Positions 18,822-28,335 of a stretch of DNA of 64,000 nucleotides are shown here, piece by piece (position 1 is the stretch's first letter; every line of letters starts with the position of its first letter). The stretch spans positions 19,907 to 83,906 of the forward strand of contig JASMLX010000007.1 in NCBI GenBank assembly GCA_030748495.1, given 5' to 3'. Under the pieces are notes generated by a model that had not been told where the DNA came from, did not search any database, and was given only the letters and a program-made list of their open reading frames with translations. This DNA comes from Candidatus Poribacteria bacterium (GTDB taxonomy: Bacteria; Poribacteria; WGA-4E; UBA9662). The position numbers were made by a program, and so were the translations under genes.

Positions 18822-19394
18822 ATGGGTGGTTTCCGTGAGCATTACATTGGTGGACTCGTCGTCTATACGACTTTTTTTGTCGTGTCGATGGGGGCTTCGT
18901 TAATCGGTGTCTTTCTATTTGATCTGCCACAGAACTGGAATCCAACAGTGCCGATGGAATTGTTGTCTATCGCCTTCTGTTTCGTGATATCCTTACTTTG
19001 TAGCCTGTGGCCGGACGTGGACATCAAGAGTAAGAGTCAGCAGATTTTCTACGCCCTGTTTGCAGTTTCTAACCTGGTCTTGATCCTTAAACAAGAGTAT
19101 CGGATCTCGGCCTTTTTCGGTCTGTTTGCTATGCTGCCGATGTTGGGCAAACATCGGGGATGGACCCATTCACGGCTGACGATGATTCTTTTTCCAGCGC
19201 TATTTGTACTGGTCCCGCTCTGTTTTCAGTCGGGTATCGATCACCCATTGGAGATCTGGAAAAAGTTTGGCCGACTTGAGCAGTTGATTGCCCTCAAGAG
19301 TAGTTTGCCTTTTTATGTTGCTGGCGTGGTTGGCTACGCCACACATCTACAGGTCGATGCGATTCTCCTGCCAAAATCCAAAAAACGTGCTTGA
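18822..19394 (+). CDS. YdjM-like membrane-bound metal-dependent hydrolase (PF04307 type)
   Basis: A 190-residue membrane protein with about four or five hydrophobic segments (LVVYTTFFVVSMGASLIGVF and LLSIAFCFVISLLCSL among them). Candidate metal ligands fit the YdjM/LexA-binding family: the first His in the N-terminal REHYIGG, Asp residues in LWPDVDIKSKSQ, HRGWTHSRLTMILFP, and GYATHLQVDAILLP near the C-terminus. Members sit in the inner membrane and their substrate is not known. The gene opens a plus-strand run and its end overlaps the tRNA nucleotidyltransferase gene, so the two are probably cotranscribed. No strong ribosome site is seen at the ATG. Confidence 0.8.
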   Translation: MGGFREHYIGGLVVYTTFFVVSMGASLIGVFLFDLPQNWNPTVPMELLSIAFCFVISLLCSLWPDVDIKSKSQQIFYALFAVSNLVLILKQEYRISAFFGLFAMLPMLGKHRGWTHSRLTMILFPALFVLVPLCFQSGIDHPLEIWKKFGRLEQLIALKSSLPFYVAGVVGYATHLQVDAILLPKSKKRA

Positions 19395-20664
19395 CATCTC
19401 AGCAATCGCATCTACTATTCAGCCGTTACAGCAGTTTGCTCAGTCAAAACAGGTCTCCCTGTATCTGGTTGGCGGCTCTGTTCGGGATCTTCTACTGGCT
19501 CGTCCGACTACCGACCTCGACTTTACGTTAGCCGAAAATGCTATCACGATAGCTCAAGATTTCGCCAGGACCATCGATGCGACTTGCATCCAGTTGGAGA
19601 CGGATCCACCGACCGCACGGGTGATTTCCAGTCGGTCAACCCCACCTCAGATTTATGACTTAGTTCAGTTTCGGGGACAGGATTTGGAGGCGGACCTGCG
19701 ACTTCGAGATCTGACCATCAATGCCATGGCGTATAATCTGGATCGACAGAATTTGATTGATCCTTGTGGAGGCCAACAGGATTTAGCCACGAAAATCCTG
19801 CGTTTCCCGGCTCGACAGGTGGTGATCGACGACCCGCTCCGCATGCTGCGCCTGTTCCGTTTTGCGGCCCAACTCGAGTTCCAGATTGATCCCGCTTCGC
19901 TGTCACTGGTTAGCCAGCTAGCAGACACCTTGTCACAGTCGGCCACAGAACGCATACGGGATGAATTTCTGAAAATGATGACTGTGAACCAATCAGTACC
20001 CATATTGGAAACCATGCAGGACATTGGGTTGCTTCAACAGATCTTAAAATCAGATTTTGAGGTGGCAAAGAAAAAGATCTCTTTTTTTGAGCAGCAACCG
20101 GTTCCGGATCAACTCAACCAATACCTGCAACAAGCGGAAGAATTGTCAGTAGAAGATTATCTGATTCATGAGGTCGTCGCAGGTCTAAACCGATCTACGC
20201 TGATTAAACTCAGTTTGCTTTCTCCAGCAGAGGATTGGAAAAGACTGCTATTAGGACGAAAAGCTGAGCAACTGCTGTCCAATTGGAAACTGGGATTTCA
20301 GCAATTCCCATCACTTGATCAAGATCCAACACCGTTTTTACGGACCTTGCGGCGTGAATGGATCGGTGTGATCGTCCAATACTTTGCCACGGTACAGGCC
20401 CAGGCAAAGAGAGAGGCTTCAACCTCAATTACTGATTTTGAGCAGATTGCCCTTTCGATTGGAGTGTGCTATTATGAAAAAGTCTTGCCGATTTTGAAGC
20501 GAGGGTCTCTGCTGACCGGTAAAGCCCTGATCCAGATCTTCAAGATTTCTGAAGGACCGCAGATTGGTCGGATTCTAACTTACCTTGACGACCTTCAATT
20601 TGCAGGACTGATCAGAACACAAGATGAAGCCTGTCAAGCAGTCTCTAAGTACTTAAATCAGTAG
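19357..20664 (+). CDS. cca: tRNA nucleotidyltransferase / poly(A) polymerase family
   Basis: About 435 residues. The class II nucleotidyltransferase head has LYLVGGSVRDLLLARPTTDL and DFTLAENA (DxD metal site), then LRLRDLTINAMAYNLDRQNL and RQVVIDDPLRMLRLFRFAAQ, all hallmarks of CCA-adding enzymes. The C-terminus GKALIQIFKISEGPQIGRIL is typical of the bacterial tail. It adds or repairs the 3' CCA of tRNAs, though poly(A) polymerases share these motifs. The frame is open to 19288. ATG at 19357 has a weak AGG upstream, and GTG at 19387 is an alternative that overlaps the previous gene by eight bases. Confidence 0.9.
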   Translation: MRFSCQNPKNVLDISAIASTIQPLQQFAQSKQVSLYLVGGSVRDLLLARPTTDLDFTLAENAITIAQDFARTIDATCIQLETDPPTARVISSRSTPPQIYDLVQFRGQDLEADLRLRDLTINAMAYNLDRQNLIDPCGGQQDLATKILRFPARQVVIDDPLRMLRLFRFAAQLEFQIDPASLSLVSQLADTLSQSATERIRDEFLKMMTVNQSVPILETMQDIGLLQQILKSDFEVAKKKISFFEQQPVPDQLNQYLQQAEELSVEDYLIHEVVAGLNRSTLIKLSLLSPAEDWKRLLLGRKAEQLLSNWKLGFQQFPSLDQDPTPFLRTLRREWIGVIVQYFATVQAQAKREASTSITDFEQIALSIGVCYYEKVLPILKRGSLLTGKALIQIFKISEGPQIGRILTYLDDLQFAGLIRTQDEACQAVSKYLNQ

Positions 20665-20692
20665 AACTCAAATCAGCAAAACTCAAGCTAAA

Positions 20693-21421
20693 ATGGGAAC
20701 CGATAGCGATAATAAGAGCCTGATTGAAACGCTTTGGGAGCAGCACCATCAGCTTGGACTTTGCCTCAATTCACCGCTCTCCGAACTATTGGGGGAGCGG
20801 ACAACCGTTGAGTGCATTAGCATCGAGCAGATACCGAATGAGCGATTTGGACAATTTAGCATCAATGCGCTTTGGTGCCTGATGAACATATGGCAGTCTC
20901 AAATTGTGTTTGGGATTCCCAACGGGTTGGGGTTGAACATCGCGGCTCAACTGCTCGACTACCCGTTGACTGAGACGGAGGTCGAAGCCGCTCGTCCACT
21001 GGGGCAAGACGAGAAAGTCTCACTGATGCGATTTGTAGATCTACTTAACGTCGATCTGGAAAAGCAGTGGAAACTGGTTATTTCGAGTACGCGAATTACG
21101 TTTCAGTCGATCGTCGATCAGGTAGCTGAATTCTCCAAATGCTTCAAGGACGAAATGGGAATATTGGTAGTGCTCGAAATTAGCCAAAACGCATCGTTGG
21201 GTAAACTGATGATCTATTATCCGCCAGATGCTCTGACCTCTATCAAGCCGGACGAGAAGTTGGTAGAGTTACCACTAAACGCAGATCCTGAAATGTTAGC
21301 CGTAGTTGAGTCGGTAGCTCACAAATATTTTCAGCAGATTATGCAACGACTCGATCGATTGGAAGAACAGGTTGAAATCCTGAGCAAAGAGGGTAGTCCA
21401 AAGAGGTGGTGGCAATCTTAG
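20693..21421 (+). CDS. Unidentified 242-residue protein with possible FliM/CheC-like fold
   Basis: I do not recognise this protein with confidence. It is soluble, without signal peptide or membrane segment. Residues 95-120 (LLDYPLTETEVEAARPLGQD) followed by a helix, and later LGKLMIYYPPDAL near residue 165, faintly recall the middle domain of flagellar switch protein FliM. No flagellar genes are in the window. The last 35 residues (MQRLDRLEEQVEILSKEG) form a short amphipathic coil. It lies 28 bases after the tRNA nucleotidyltransferase stop in the same direction, so it may be the third gene of that operon. The ORF is long, protein-like in composition and clearly separate from neighbours. Confidence 0.7.
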   Translation: MGTDSDNKSLIETLWEQHHQLGLCLNSPLSELLGERTTVECISIEQIPNERFGQFSINALWCLMNIWQSQIVFGIPNGLGLNIAAQLLDYPLTETEVEAARPLGQDEKVSLMRFVDLLNVDLEKQWKLVISSTRITFQSIVDQVAEFSKCFKDEMGILVVLEISQNASLGKLMIYYPPDALTSIKPDEKLVELPLNADPEMLAVVESVAHKYFQQIMQRLDRLEEQVEILSKEGSPKRWWQS

Positions 21422-21539
21422 CGGATATCAGGTTTTATTACTGCTCTATCACTAAATATTCTACCAAATATTTAGATCTATCAAACTAGAATCGACACAA
21501 ATAAGATTAGAAAAATTTAGTCATTTGAGGGAGAAACCA

Positions 21540-22283
21540 ATGTCTAACTTTCAATTATCCTTGCGCACCCGAGTTCAGCCTTTTAAAGGCAGTGATGAAT
21601 GGCATCCTGTTCAGCTTGAGCGACCGGTTCCGGTTGACAGAACAGCAATTTTGTTGTGCGATATTTGGAACGTCCACTGGTGCAAAAGTGCCACGCGCCG
21701 TTGTGGTGAAATAGCCAAACAGACCAATCAGGTGGTTTCGTTTGCTCGCCAGAGCGGTACACAGATTATCCATGCGCCCTCTGATACAATGGATTTTTAT
21801 CAGGATTTTGAGCAGCGGAAGATGATGCAGAACTTGGTGCCTGTCGCAATGCCGGCGTCACAAGACCTGCTAGATCCTCCGCAACCGATCGATGCCTCGG
21901 ATGGCGGGTGTGACGATGAACCTCAGTGCGAATCCCACGGCCCATGGACGCGGCAGGATCCGGCTATCGAGATCGGGGATACCGATGGCATTTCGGACAA
22001 TGGGCAGGAGATATACAATCTGCTTCAGGCCAAAGGCATTAACACGCTACTGATTATGGGGGTACACACCAATATGTGTGTCCTGGGTCGGTCTTTCGCC
22101 ATCAAGGCCATGACCCGTATCGGCATCGACTGCGTGTTGGTTAGAGATCTAACCGATGCTATGTACAATCCCAGGAAAGCGCCTTTTGTTAGCCACCACG
22201 CCGGTACCGAGTTGGTAATTGAATATATTGAAAAGTACTGGTGTCCGACGGTCCTAAGTCAAGATTTGATGCAGATTAGCTAA
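21540..22283 (+). CDS. Isochorismatase-family cysteine hydrolase
   Basis: About 247 residues. TAILLCDIWNVHWCKSA carries the catalytic Asp of the isochorismatase fold. The catalytic Cys and cis-peptide region are in LLIMGVHTNMCVLGRSFAIK. Cysteines also occur in an inserted loop (DGGCDDEPQCESHG). The family hydrolyses amides or vinyl ethers (nicotinamide, N-carbamoyl compounds, isochorismate). The usual catalytic Lys lies in an insertion that I cannot align by eye. ATG at 21540 is preceded by GAGGGAG with good spacing; a TTG at 21525 lies inside that ribosome site and is rejected. It stands alone and ends four bases before the end of a convergent TPR gene. Confidence 0.87.
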   Translation: MSNFQLSLRTRVQPFKGSDEWHPVQLERPVPVDRTAILLCDIWNVHWCKSATRRCGEIAKQTNQVVSFARQSGTQIIHAPSDTMDFYQDFEQRKMMQNLVPVAMPASQDLLDPPQPIDASDGGCDDEPQCESHGPWTRQDPAIEIGDTDGISDNGQEIYNLLQAKGINTLLIMGVHTNMCVLGRSFAIKAMTRIGIDCVLVRDLTDAMYNPRKAPFVSHHAGTELVIEYIEKYWCPTVLSQDLMQIS

Positions 22284-22286
22284 GGT

Positions 22287-23378
22287 CTAATTCTCATCCT
22301 GACTTTCACTACTTTCGCTGTTCAAACCGAGTTCTTCTTCCAGAGTGCGGATCTCGGCTAGCGTATCCGTACGGGGATCAAGTTGGTAGGCCACACGAAA
22401 GGCTTCCAGAGCCGAGGTCGGATCATCTAGAAAGGAGCGATGGATCTGCCCTATCGAGAGCCAGGCATCGACTTCGTCAGGATCCAGTTCGGTGATCCGT
22501 TGATAGACCTGCAACGCCTGGTCGTAGAGCCGAATGTTGCCCTGACTTCGCTCCAAGCTTGATGCTTGCCCATATAACCGATCAATCAACTCCTGTTTCG
22601 CTTCAGCAAAATCGGGGTCGAGGCTTACAGCCTCCTCCAGAAATTGGATGGCTAAATCTGCCATCCGGTTCAAATCTTCAATCTGTTCATCGGTCAGTTC
22701 CTGGTCGGAGAACTGAATTTTTTGGCTTCGTCGATGGTAGGCTCGAGCTAACTGTAGACGTGCCAACAAACCAAAAGCGGTTGGAGAAGAGGGGCCGGAT
22801 TTCAACTCCAGATCACCGGCGATGGCTTGCTGATAGTGATCTACTGCTAAATCGAACTGGTTGGAACCTTGATACAAAATCCCTGACTGATAGTGAGCCT
22901 CAGGATGATGGGCGTCCTGCTCTAAAACTTTTAGAAAGGCGCGAACTGCTTCGACTCGCGCTCCCTGGTCCCGAAATAGTTTGCCCTGTAATAGATGGAT
23001 GGCAATGTGGTCGGGATTGATATCTACAGCTTTCTGGAGGTGCTGAAAGGCATCTTCTATCCAACCACTCTGAAAATAGATATCCGAGATACGGACGTGA
23101 GCGTGAAGCAGCAGCCCATTTAGTTTAGGATCCGACTTCGATTGAATTGATCGAACCGCTTGCCAGTAAGTTAGTAAGGCCTGGCTCAGGTCGTGGGCGT
23201 CGAAGTCGCTATCAGCACGAGCAACCAATTGAGATGGATTTCCAGTCGTTTCCGTCTGATCAGCCTTTCCGCGCATCGACCAGATCGCCAGGCCAAAAAA
23301 GGCCAGTACAATGATGGCCTCGACAAAAAAAACAGGTCGGAGGCGAATCCGATTTTCAACTGTTTGATTGTTGGTCAT
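22287..23378 (-). CDS. Membrane-anchored TPR protein
   Basis: A 363-residue protein with one N-terminal membrane segment (PVFFVEAIIVLAFFGLAIWS, residues 15-34) followed by about seven tetratricopeptide units. Examples are AFQHLQKAVDINPDHIAIHL, AVDHYQQAIAG, FLEEAVSLDPDFAEA and ALQVYQRITELDPDEVDAWL. TPR domains mediate protein-protein contacts, here probably on the periplasmic side. The acidic tail (SESSESQDEN) is disordered. The start codon overlaps the stop of the M32 carboxypeptidase gene by four bases (ATGA), which is strong evidence for coupling, so it may assist or localise that enzyme or simply share its transcript. Confidence 0.88.
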   Translation of the reverse strand: MTNNQTVENRIRLRPVFFVEAIIVLAFFGLAIWSMRGKADQTETTGNPSQLVARADSDFDAHDLSQALLTYWQAVRSIQSKSDPKLNGLLLHAHVRISDIYFQSGWIEDAFQHLQKAVDINPDHIAIHLLQGKLFRDQGARVEAVRAFLKVLEQDAHHPEAHYQSGILYQGSNQFDLAVDHYQQAIAGDLELKSGPSSPTAFGLLARLQLARAYHRRSQKIQFSDQELTDEQIEDLNRMADLAIQFLEEAVSLDPDFAEAKQELIDRLYGQASSLERSQGNIRLYDQALQVYQRITELDPDEVDAWLSIGQIHRSFLDDPTSALEAFRVAYQLDPRTDTLAEIRTLEEELGLNSESSESQDEN

Positions 23379-24880
23379 AGATCGTAGAGTTGACCATATT
23401 TGGTTCGCAGGTACCGAAGGTAGGGATCGATTGTTAGCTCATGGCCAGTCACTCGCTGAACCAACTCATCAGGCGTAAATTTGCTGCCGTGTTGATAAAT
23501 ATTTTCGGCTAACCACTGATGGAGAGTGTCAAACCGACCGGTCGCGATTCCGGCTTCAATCGTAGGTTGATCGGTTAAGGCTGTCTCAAAGAATTGGGCT
23601 CCCAAGATGTTGCCCAGTGTATAACCCTGGAAAGAACCACCGATTGTGCCGTGGAACCAATGCACATCCTGTAAAACCCCATCGATGTTGTCGGGTGGAA
23701 CTAGACCGAGATCTGACCGATACCGTTCATTCCAAGCTTCGGGTAGATCCTTAATCGGTAGGTGTCCCTCCAACATCTCCAACTCCAAATCGAACCGGAT
23801 CATTACGTGGAGATTGTAGGTTATTTCATCCGCGTCAGTTCGGATCAGCGACCGCTGAACCTTGTTGATGGCACGGTAAAATTCGTCGGCCGATGCCCTT
23901 TGCAACTGCTGTGGAAAGGTTGATTGCAACCTGGGGAAAAAGTGATCCCAGAAGATCTTGCTGCGGCCGACGATATTCTCCCACAGGCGTGACTGGCTTT
24001 CATGTACGCCGGAAGAGGTGCCGGTTCCGAGTGGAGAGGCCTCATAATCGCGGTTGATTCCCTGTTCGTAGAGGGCGTGTCCGGCTTCGTGCGTTGTACT
24101 AAACAGAGCCTCGCTAATATCGTTGAGTTTAGATCGGGTGGTAATGCGAACATCACCCAGTGAAAACTTGGTCATAAATGGATGATGTGTCTTATCCTGC
24201 CGTCCACGATTGAAGTCGTAGCCAAACTGCTCGATGACGGTTTTACCAAATGCGATCTGCTGGTCTTCCGGAAAATCAGCATGCAGACAAGAATCGTCAG
24301 TAGCAGGCTGACCGGAGATCACCTCTACCAGTGGTACTAACTGCTGGCGAAGCCGGGAAAAGATTTGACGAACAGACGCAGTTTTCATTCCGGGATCACT
24401 GAAATCGATCAGTGGATCTGCAATGTGGCTATAGCCGGGGAAAAAGTCCGCTAATTGGCGACTCAATTCTAGCGTCTTTTCGAGGTGTGGAATAACCGAG
24501 GCGAAATCGTTATCAGGTCTGGCCACGGTCCACTGTTGGTAAGACCGCGTCGAGTGGTCTGAGAACTCGGCCATAAAATCAGCGGGAACGGATGTGCGTC
24601 GTTCATAATCTCTACGCGCTACCCGGATAAAACTGGCCTGGTCGGCATCGTGAGGCAGGTCCGCTTCGTAACCCCGAAGTTGATCTAACAGCCGCCCAAT
24701 TTCTGGATCGGTGAACTTTTGATGTGCTAACCGTTCCAAAACTGCCAATTGCCTTCCTCGAGCTTCGATACCACCAGGCGGCATATAGGTCGTCTGATCC
24801 CAATGTAGAAGGCTAGCGGCTGATTGAATATCGTACGCTTCGGTCAACCGTTGTTTGAGTGCGGACAACTTCTCTTTCAT
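23375..24880 (-). CDS. M32-family metallocarboxypeptidase
   Basis: A 501-residue cytoplasmic carboxypeptidase of the Taq/Pfu M32 family. The zinc site is STTHEAGHALYEQG (HExxH), followed by the conserved GVHESQSRLWENIVGRS about 25 residues later, which supplies the third ligand. Other family signatures are DVRITTRSKL, LRTDADEITYNLHVMIRF-like (here SLIRTDADEITYNLHVMIRF) and the C-terminal GGSFQGYTLGNILGAQFFE. It removes C-terminal residues from peptides. The gene is the first of a coupled pair with the TPR gene. The start is an ATG at the expected position, and the length matches the family. Confidence 0.94.
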   Translation of the reverse strand: MKEKLSALKQRLTEAYDIQSAASLLHWDQTTYMPPGGIEARGRQLAVLERLAHQKFTDPEIGRLLDQLRGYEADLPHDADQASFIRVARRDYERRTSVPADFMAEFSDHSTRSYQQWTVARPDNDFASVIPHLEKTLELSRQLADFFPGYSHIADPLIDFSDPGMKTASVRQIFSRLRQQLVPLVEVISGQPATDDSCLHADFPEDQQIAFGKTVIEQFGYDFNRGRQDKTHHPFMTKFSLGDVRITTRSKLNDISEALFSTTHEAGHALYEQGINRDYEASPLGTGTSSGVHESQSRLWENIVGRSKIFWDHFFPRLQSTFPQQLQRASADEFYRAINKVQRSLIRTDADEITYNLHVMIRFDLELEMLEGHLPIKDLPEAWNERYRSDLGLVPPDNIDGVLQDVHWFHGTIGGSFQGYTLGNILGAQFFETALTDQPTIEAGIATGRFDTLHQWLAENIYQHGSKFTPDELVQRVTGHELTIDPYLRYLRTKYGQLYDL

Positions 24881-24911
24881 CGCTCATTAACACCTAATTT
24901 TAGTACTAGAT

Positions 24912-25340
24912 TCACTGCGTTGTTGATCCACTGCCAAATGAGACCAGCTCATCCTTGATAGGTGAAAAGTAGATTAACCCAATCGTAATCCCGGTGACAA
25001 TTAACAGCATATCCAGTATTGCCTCGACAAAGGGAAGGTTAAGGTAAGGTGTTCCCTGGCCTGCTGTCCAGAAGACGGCTAACGCTGCTGCCGCCAGATA
25101 CATGAGTCTAGCCCATTTCTGCAATAAAAACAGCCCGACAGATCCACTGACTGTTAACAAGGCAATAATTATCATTGAGGCCATACCTCGACTGTCGGTT
25201 TCTAGGAGAAGCTCCCGGTATTCCTTGGCTTGTTCTTCGGATAAAGCAGAATCTTCAGATAAAGCAAAGGCGGCAAAAGCTAAAACAATCAGAACCCAAT
25301 GCGCCATAATGATCAGACGAAACGTTTGTTTTATTTCCAC
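24912..25340 (-). CDS. Small membrane protein of unknown function
   Basis: About 142 residues with four predicted membrane segments: FRLIIMAHWVLIVLAFAAF, MIIIALLTVSGSVGLFLL, LMYLAAAALAVFWTAG and ILDMLLIVTGITIGLIYF. A charged loop (EEQAKEYRELLLETDSRG) separates the first two. I do not recognise a family. The frame is open to 25604, but the upstream part lies inside the ThuA-like gene in another phase. A GTG at 25340 has AGGAG ten bases before it, so I start there; ATG at 25307 is the alternative. It lies 91 bases after the ThuA-like gene and may share its transcript. Confidence 0.65.
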   Translation of the reverse strand: MEIKQTFRLIIMAHWVLIVLAFAAFALSEDSALSEEQAKEYRELLLETDSRGMASMIIIALLTVSGSVGLFLLQKWARLMYLAAAALAVFWTAGQGTPYLNLPFVEAILDMLLIVTGITIGLIYFSPIKDELVSFGSGSTTQ

Positions 25341-25431
25341 GATATAGTATCTCCTGGAACCATTGCTAGAAAATGGCCTGGAGACGTTGCGGTTGTAACA
25401 TCTCCAGGATGAATCTATTTTCTGGACGGAA

Positions 25432-26235
25432 CTAGAGGTAGGTATCCAGTTGTTCAGTAGTCGGTGTGGGAGTGCTAATACCGTCTTCAGGAATATCGAG
25501 TTTGGCTGCCCAGGCAATCGAATTGAGCATGAACTTCCGGAATTGGTCGTCGCCCCAGTTATTGTGGTAGTGCCCACCAGTAAAACCAACACCTCGCCCT
25601 CCATCAGGCCGTTCTATGCACCAGCCTAAATGCTGTGGTTCTCCCTTAGCAACTGATGCTCTCACGTGCGGATTACCGCTGTGGGGGCCATCGTCTCTGG
25701 TCAAAGTCGATTCCGGTGCAATCGCGCTCAAGATTGGAACTACCTGTTCCATATTTTCCGGGAAGCGCATATGATAGTACCATTCATCGTCTATAGAGAA
25801 GGACTGTAATCCGCGAGAAATCGGATGTGAAGGGAATGCCGTAAATTCCGCTACCCAGTGGGGGTTAACCGAAAAGTGGGTCTCAAAGTAACCGCCAACC
25901 CAATCGAGAAAGCAATCACCTGGACGACCTTTGGGCACTTCGATAGCGTAGTGCATCATGACTATTCCCATTCCCTGTTTAGCCAAAGCATCGACTTGAT
26001 CCAGATGCGGGATGATCAAGTGTCCTGATCCACCATCCGAATAGACAGCAATCGCCGAAACACTGTTAAAAGCGTCTGGCTCTTCCGGCCAAGCTAAATG
26101 AACTTCAGCCTCGACCCCATCGACATGTTGATTCAGTGTATCGGCTAGAAAATGGCAACCGGCTGGATGTTCGTGTGCACCGCTGCCGTGGCTGGCGGTG
26201 CCTGCGACAAAGGCGATTTTCGCTTTTTCTGACAT
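25432..26235 (-). CDS. ThuA-like domain protein
   Basis: About 267 residues of the ThuA (trehalose utilisation) type, a class I glutamine-amidotransferase-like fold. KIAFVAGTASHGSGAHEHPA opens the fold. GMGIVMMHYAIEVPKG, FLDWVGGYFETHFSVNP and GRGVGFTGGHYHNNWGDDQF are conserved family stretches. Members often sit beside Gfo/Idh/MocA dehydrogenases and act somewhere in carbohydrate metabolism; the exact reaction is not settled. The start at 26235 is chosen because GAGG precedes it with good spacing, while the upstream ATG at 26250 has none. A second, shorter ThuA-like protein is encoded at 42577. Confidence 0.88.
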   Translation of the reverse strand: MSEKAKIAFVAGTASHGSGAHEHPAGCHFLADTLNQHVDGVEAEVHLAWPEEPDAFNSVSAIAVYSDGGSGHLIIPHLDQVDALAKQGMGIVMMHYAIEVPKGRPGDCFLDWVGGYFETHFSVNPHWVAEFTAFPSHPISRGLQSFSIDDEWYYHMRFPENMEQVVPILSAIAPESTLTRDDGPHSGNPHVRASVAKGEPQHLGWCIERPDGGRGVGFTGGHYHNNWGDDQFRKFMLNSIAWAAKLDIPEDGISTPTPTTEQLDTYL

Positions 26236-26526
26236 TTTAATTTCCCTCATTAAAAAATTCAGACTTGACCAGCGGATCAGTCAAGCCTAACTAAGTACTA
26301 TTGCTCTCCCAATTATACACAATGGTCCCTCTGCATAAGTAGTAGAGTTGTTGCAAAACAGATCTGATTTCATTCACATAGACAATTTCACTTCCAGAAC
26401 TTTCGGGCAGTCGGATTTACCGGTCGGAAACCATTGTAGAACGAAGGGACTTCTTACGGATAGAAATCAGTCGCCAGAATTGACCGGTCACTGCCCGCGC
26501 TCCTTACCCATCCATTCCGTGAGAAC

Positions 26527-27681
26527 TCAATTCCAGTATGGCTCTCCCTGGGCTAAATTGGCCTTCAACACCTCTTCGACTAATTCGACCCCCAGCCCGG
26601 GACGATCCGGCACCTGGATATAGCCGTCGGTTATGTTCAGGTCATGCTGCCCCATCTCCTCGATAAAAACCCCCTGGCCGATCCTCGACTCCGTAGCCAC
26701 GAAGTCACGTACCGTAGCGGCAAAGTGTACGGTGGCCATGGTGTGAATTAGGGAACCGATATTGTGTGTAGCCACAGGTATGTAAAAAAGCTCCGCCAAC
26801 TGAGCGATACGCCTGCAGCCAGTAAAACCACCAGCAAAAACGATATCGGGGTGGATGGCATCCAGCGCGTCGTTAGCCAGAAAGGAATAAAATTGTCGGG
26901 GCAACTCCAATTTCTCGCCAGTGATGACACGGATGGGCGAAGCGGCCTTGAGTGCCTTCCAGGTCTCGTCGTAGGGTACGGGCAGCGGATCTTCGATCCA
27001 CATTGGCTGGCAGGAGGCAAGCACTTGACAGGCATTGATGGCGGTGGGCAGGTCCCACTCGTTGTGGCAGTGGACGATAAAGTCGAAGGCGTCCCCTAAG
27101 GCTTCGCTTATATTATCGAACCCTTGGCCAATTTGGCGGATCTCACTGGGTAACAACATACGCGACGGTTTACCGACCTGGACATCTTCCCCCAGAGGAA
27201 AGCCGACTTTGACGATTTGCCAACCGTGTGGATCTTCCTTGAGTCGTTGTACCCACTCGTGGCAGGCGCCTTTATCGGATCGGTTGTCCGGTGCTGTATT
27301 GGTATAGAGCTTGACCTTTTCTCGGTAGCGGCCAGTGAGCAGTTTGGACACCGGCCGGTCGAGAATTTTACCGGCCAGATCCCACAGGGCAATATCCACA
27401 CCGGAGATAGTGGGAATGTTAGGCATATTGGGATGCTGCAGGGTCGTCATCCGCTCGTAGTGCAACTCGACCTCCAGGGGATCCTGGCCTTTTAGCAGCG
27501 GCAGAATCTCTTTTTCCAGGTGGGCGCGGACAATGGGGCCGTGCGTGCCAGCTTCGCCATAGCCGATCAGGCCGACGTCGGTCTCGATCTTGATCAAAGT
27601 CTGTGGGTGTTTTTGCAACTGCATGGCTTTGATACCGGTAATCTGAACTCTACCCCGTTCAGGATCTAAAATAGGATTCAT
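26527..27681 (-). CDS. Enolase-superfamily (mandelate racemase/muconate lactonizing type) dehydratase
   Basis: About 384 residues. The capping domain begins VQITGIKAMQLQKHPQTLIK and continues GLIGYGEAGTHGPIVRAHLE. SGVDIALWDLAGKILDRPVS marks the barrel start. Metal and catalytic candidates are VKVGFPLGED (Lys), the HCHNEWD strand, MWIEDPLPVPY (Glu-Asp), VITGEKLEL (Glu) and VATHNIGSLIHTMAT (His). This set fits acid-sugar dehydratases such as galactonate, mannonate or fuconate dehydratases, which would follow dehydrogenase steps like those encoded nearby. AGGAG five bases before the ATG at 27681 fixes the start; the open frame to 27852 is spurious. Confidence 0.9.
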   Translation of the reverse strand: MNPILDPERGRVQITGIKAMQLQKHPQTLIKIETDVGLIGYGEAGTHGPIVRAHLEKEILPLLKGQDPLEVELHYERMTTLQHPNMPNIPTISGVDIALWDLAGKILDRPVSKLLTGRYREKVKLYTNTAPDNRSDKGACHEWVQRLKEDPHGWQIVKVGFPLGEDVQVGKPSRMLLPSEIRQIGQGFDNISEALGDAFDFIVHCHNEWDLPTAINACQVLASCQPMWIEDPLPVPYDETWKALKAASPIRVITGEKLELPRQFYSFLANDALDAIHPDIVFAGGFTGCRRIAQLAELFYIPVATHNIGSLIHTMATVHFAATVRDFVATESRIGQGVFIEEMGQHDLNITDGYIQVPDRPGLGVELVEEVLKANLAQGEPYWN

Positions 27682-27879
27682 GGATACTCCTGTTATATTG
27701 CGATTTGAGAGTGACATACTTTTTGGCAACCACGGTTCATGGACGAAGCTATAAGAGTTTAAGGAAACATCAAGGAACCCGTCGGTGGGTAGCCAAGTGC
27801 GGGAGATAAAAGATTTGGTAGTGTCCAATGTTAGCTGATAACACTCTTTCATAAAGTCTAAAATTTGTTTCTTTTGAAG

Positions 27880-28335
27880 ATCCTAGAACATCAAATTTGT
27901 CCTCCTTGTCAGAGCCAAAATAGAGTCCAAATGGGACTACCGCTTCTGGAAAGCAGAAGATTTATGGCTTAGATTGTTAAGCTGACAGGCTTCCAGACTC
28001 TTCACCTGACACGGAAGAGAAAACAGAACCGAGTCTAAAAACCGACCCAGAAACAGCTTCTTTGACCGGCTGGCCAAGAATCTATGCTGTTGCTCCGCAA
28101 ACAGTTATCAACTGGATTAAAAAAACAATTGGAGGATCTTTCTCCAGATCAAGTCTTAATAGATCCTGGGCCGGAAGATATTTTAGCGTTAGATGAAATC
28201 TGGTCTTTGGTTGATTCCAAAGCTAACACAGCCTGGCTTGGGTTTGCAATCGGTAGAAGGGGTCAACAATTAGTTGGTTGGCATGTAGGAACAAGAGACC
28301 AAGTATCAGCCAACTACTTTTTGCTAGAAGCCATT
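27880..28335 (+). pseudogene. IS1-family transposase remnant
   Basis: The 5' part encodes CPPCQSQNRVQMGLPLLESR, a zinc-knuckle start like InsA. After stops and frame changes, the frame from 28084 gives LALDEIWSLVDSKANTAWLG and GRRGQQLVGWHVGTRD, resembling the InsB DDE region of IS1 (D-E-x-W-S). The C-terminal part is missing, replaced by the end of an oppositely oriented IS5-like remnant. It is dead and truncated. Confidence 0.6.

Noticed and set aside
22559..23020. 153-codon plus-strand frame opposite the TPR gene
   Set aside because: Antisense shadow; the TPR repeats on the minus strand are unambiguous.
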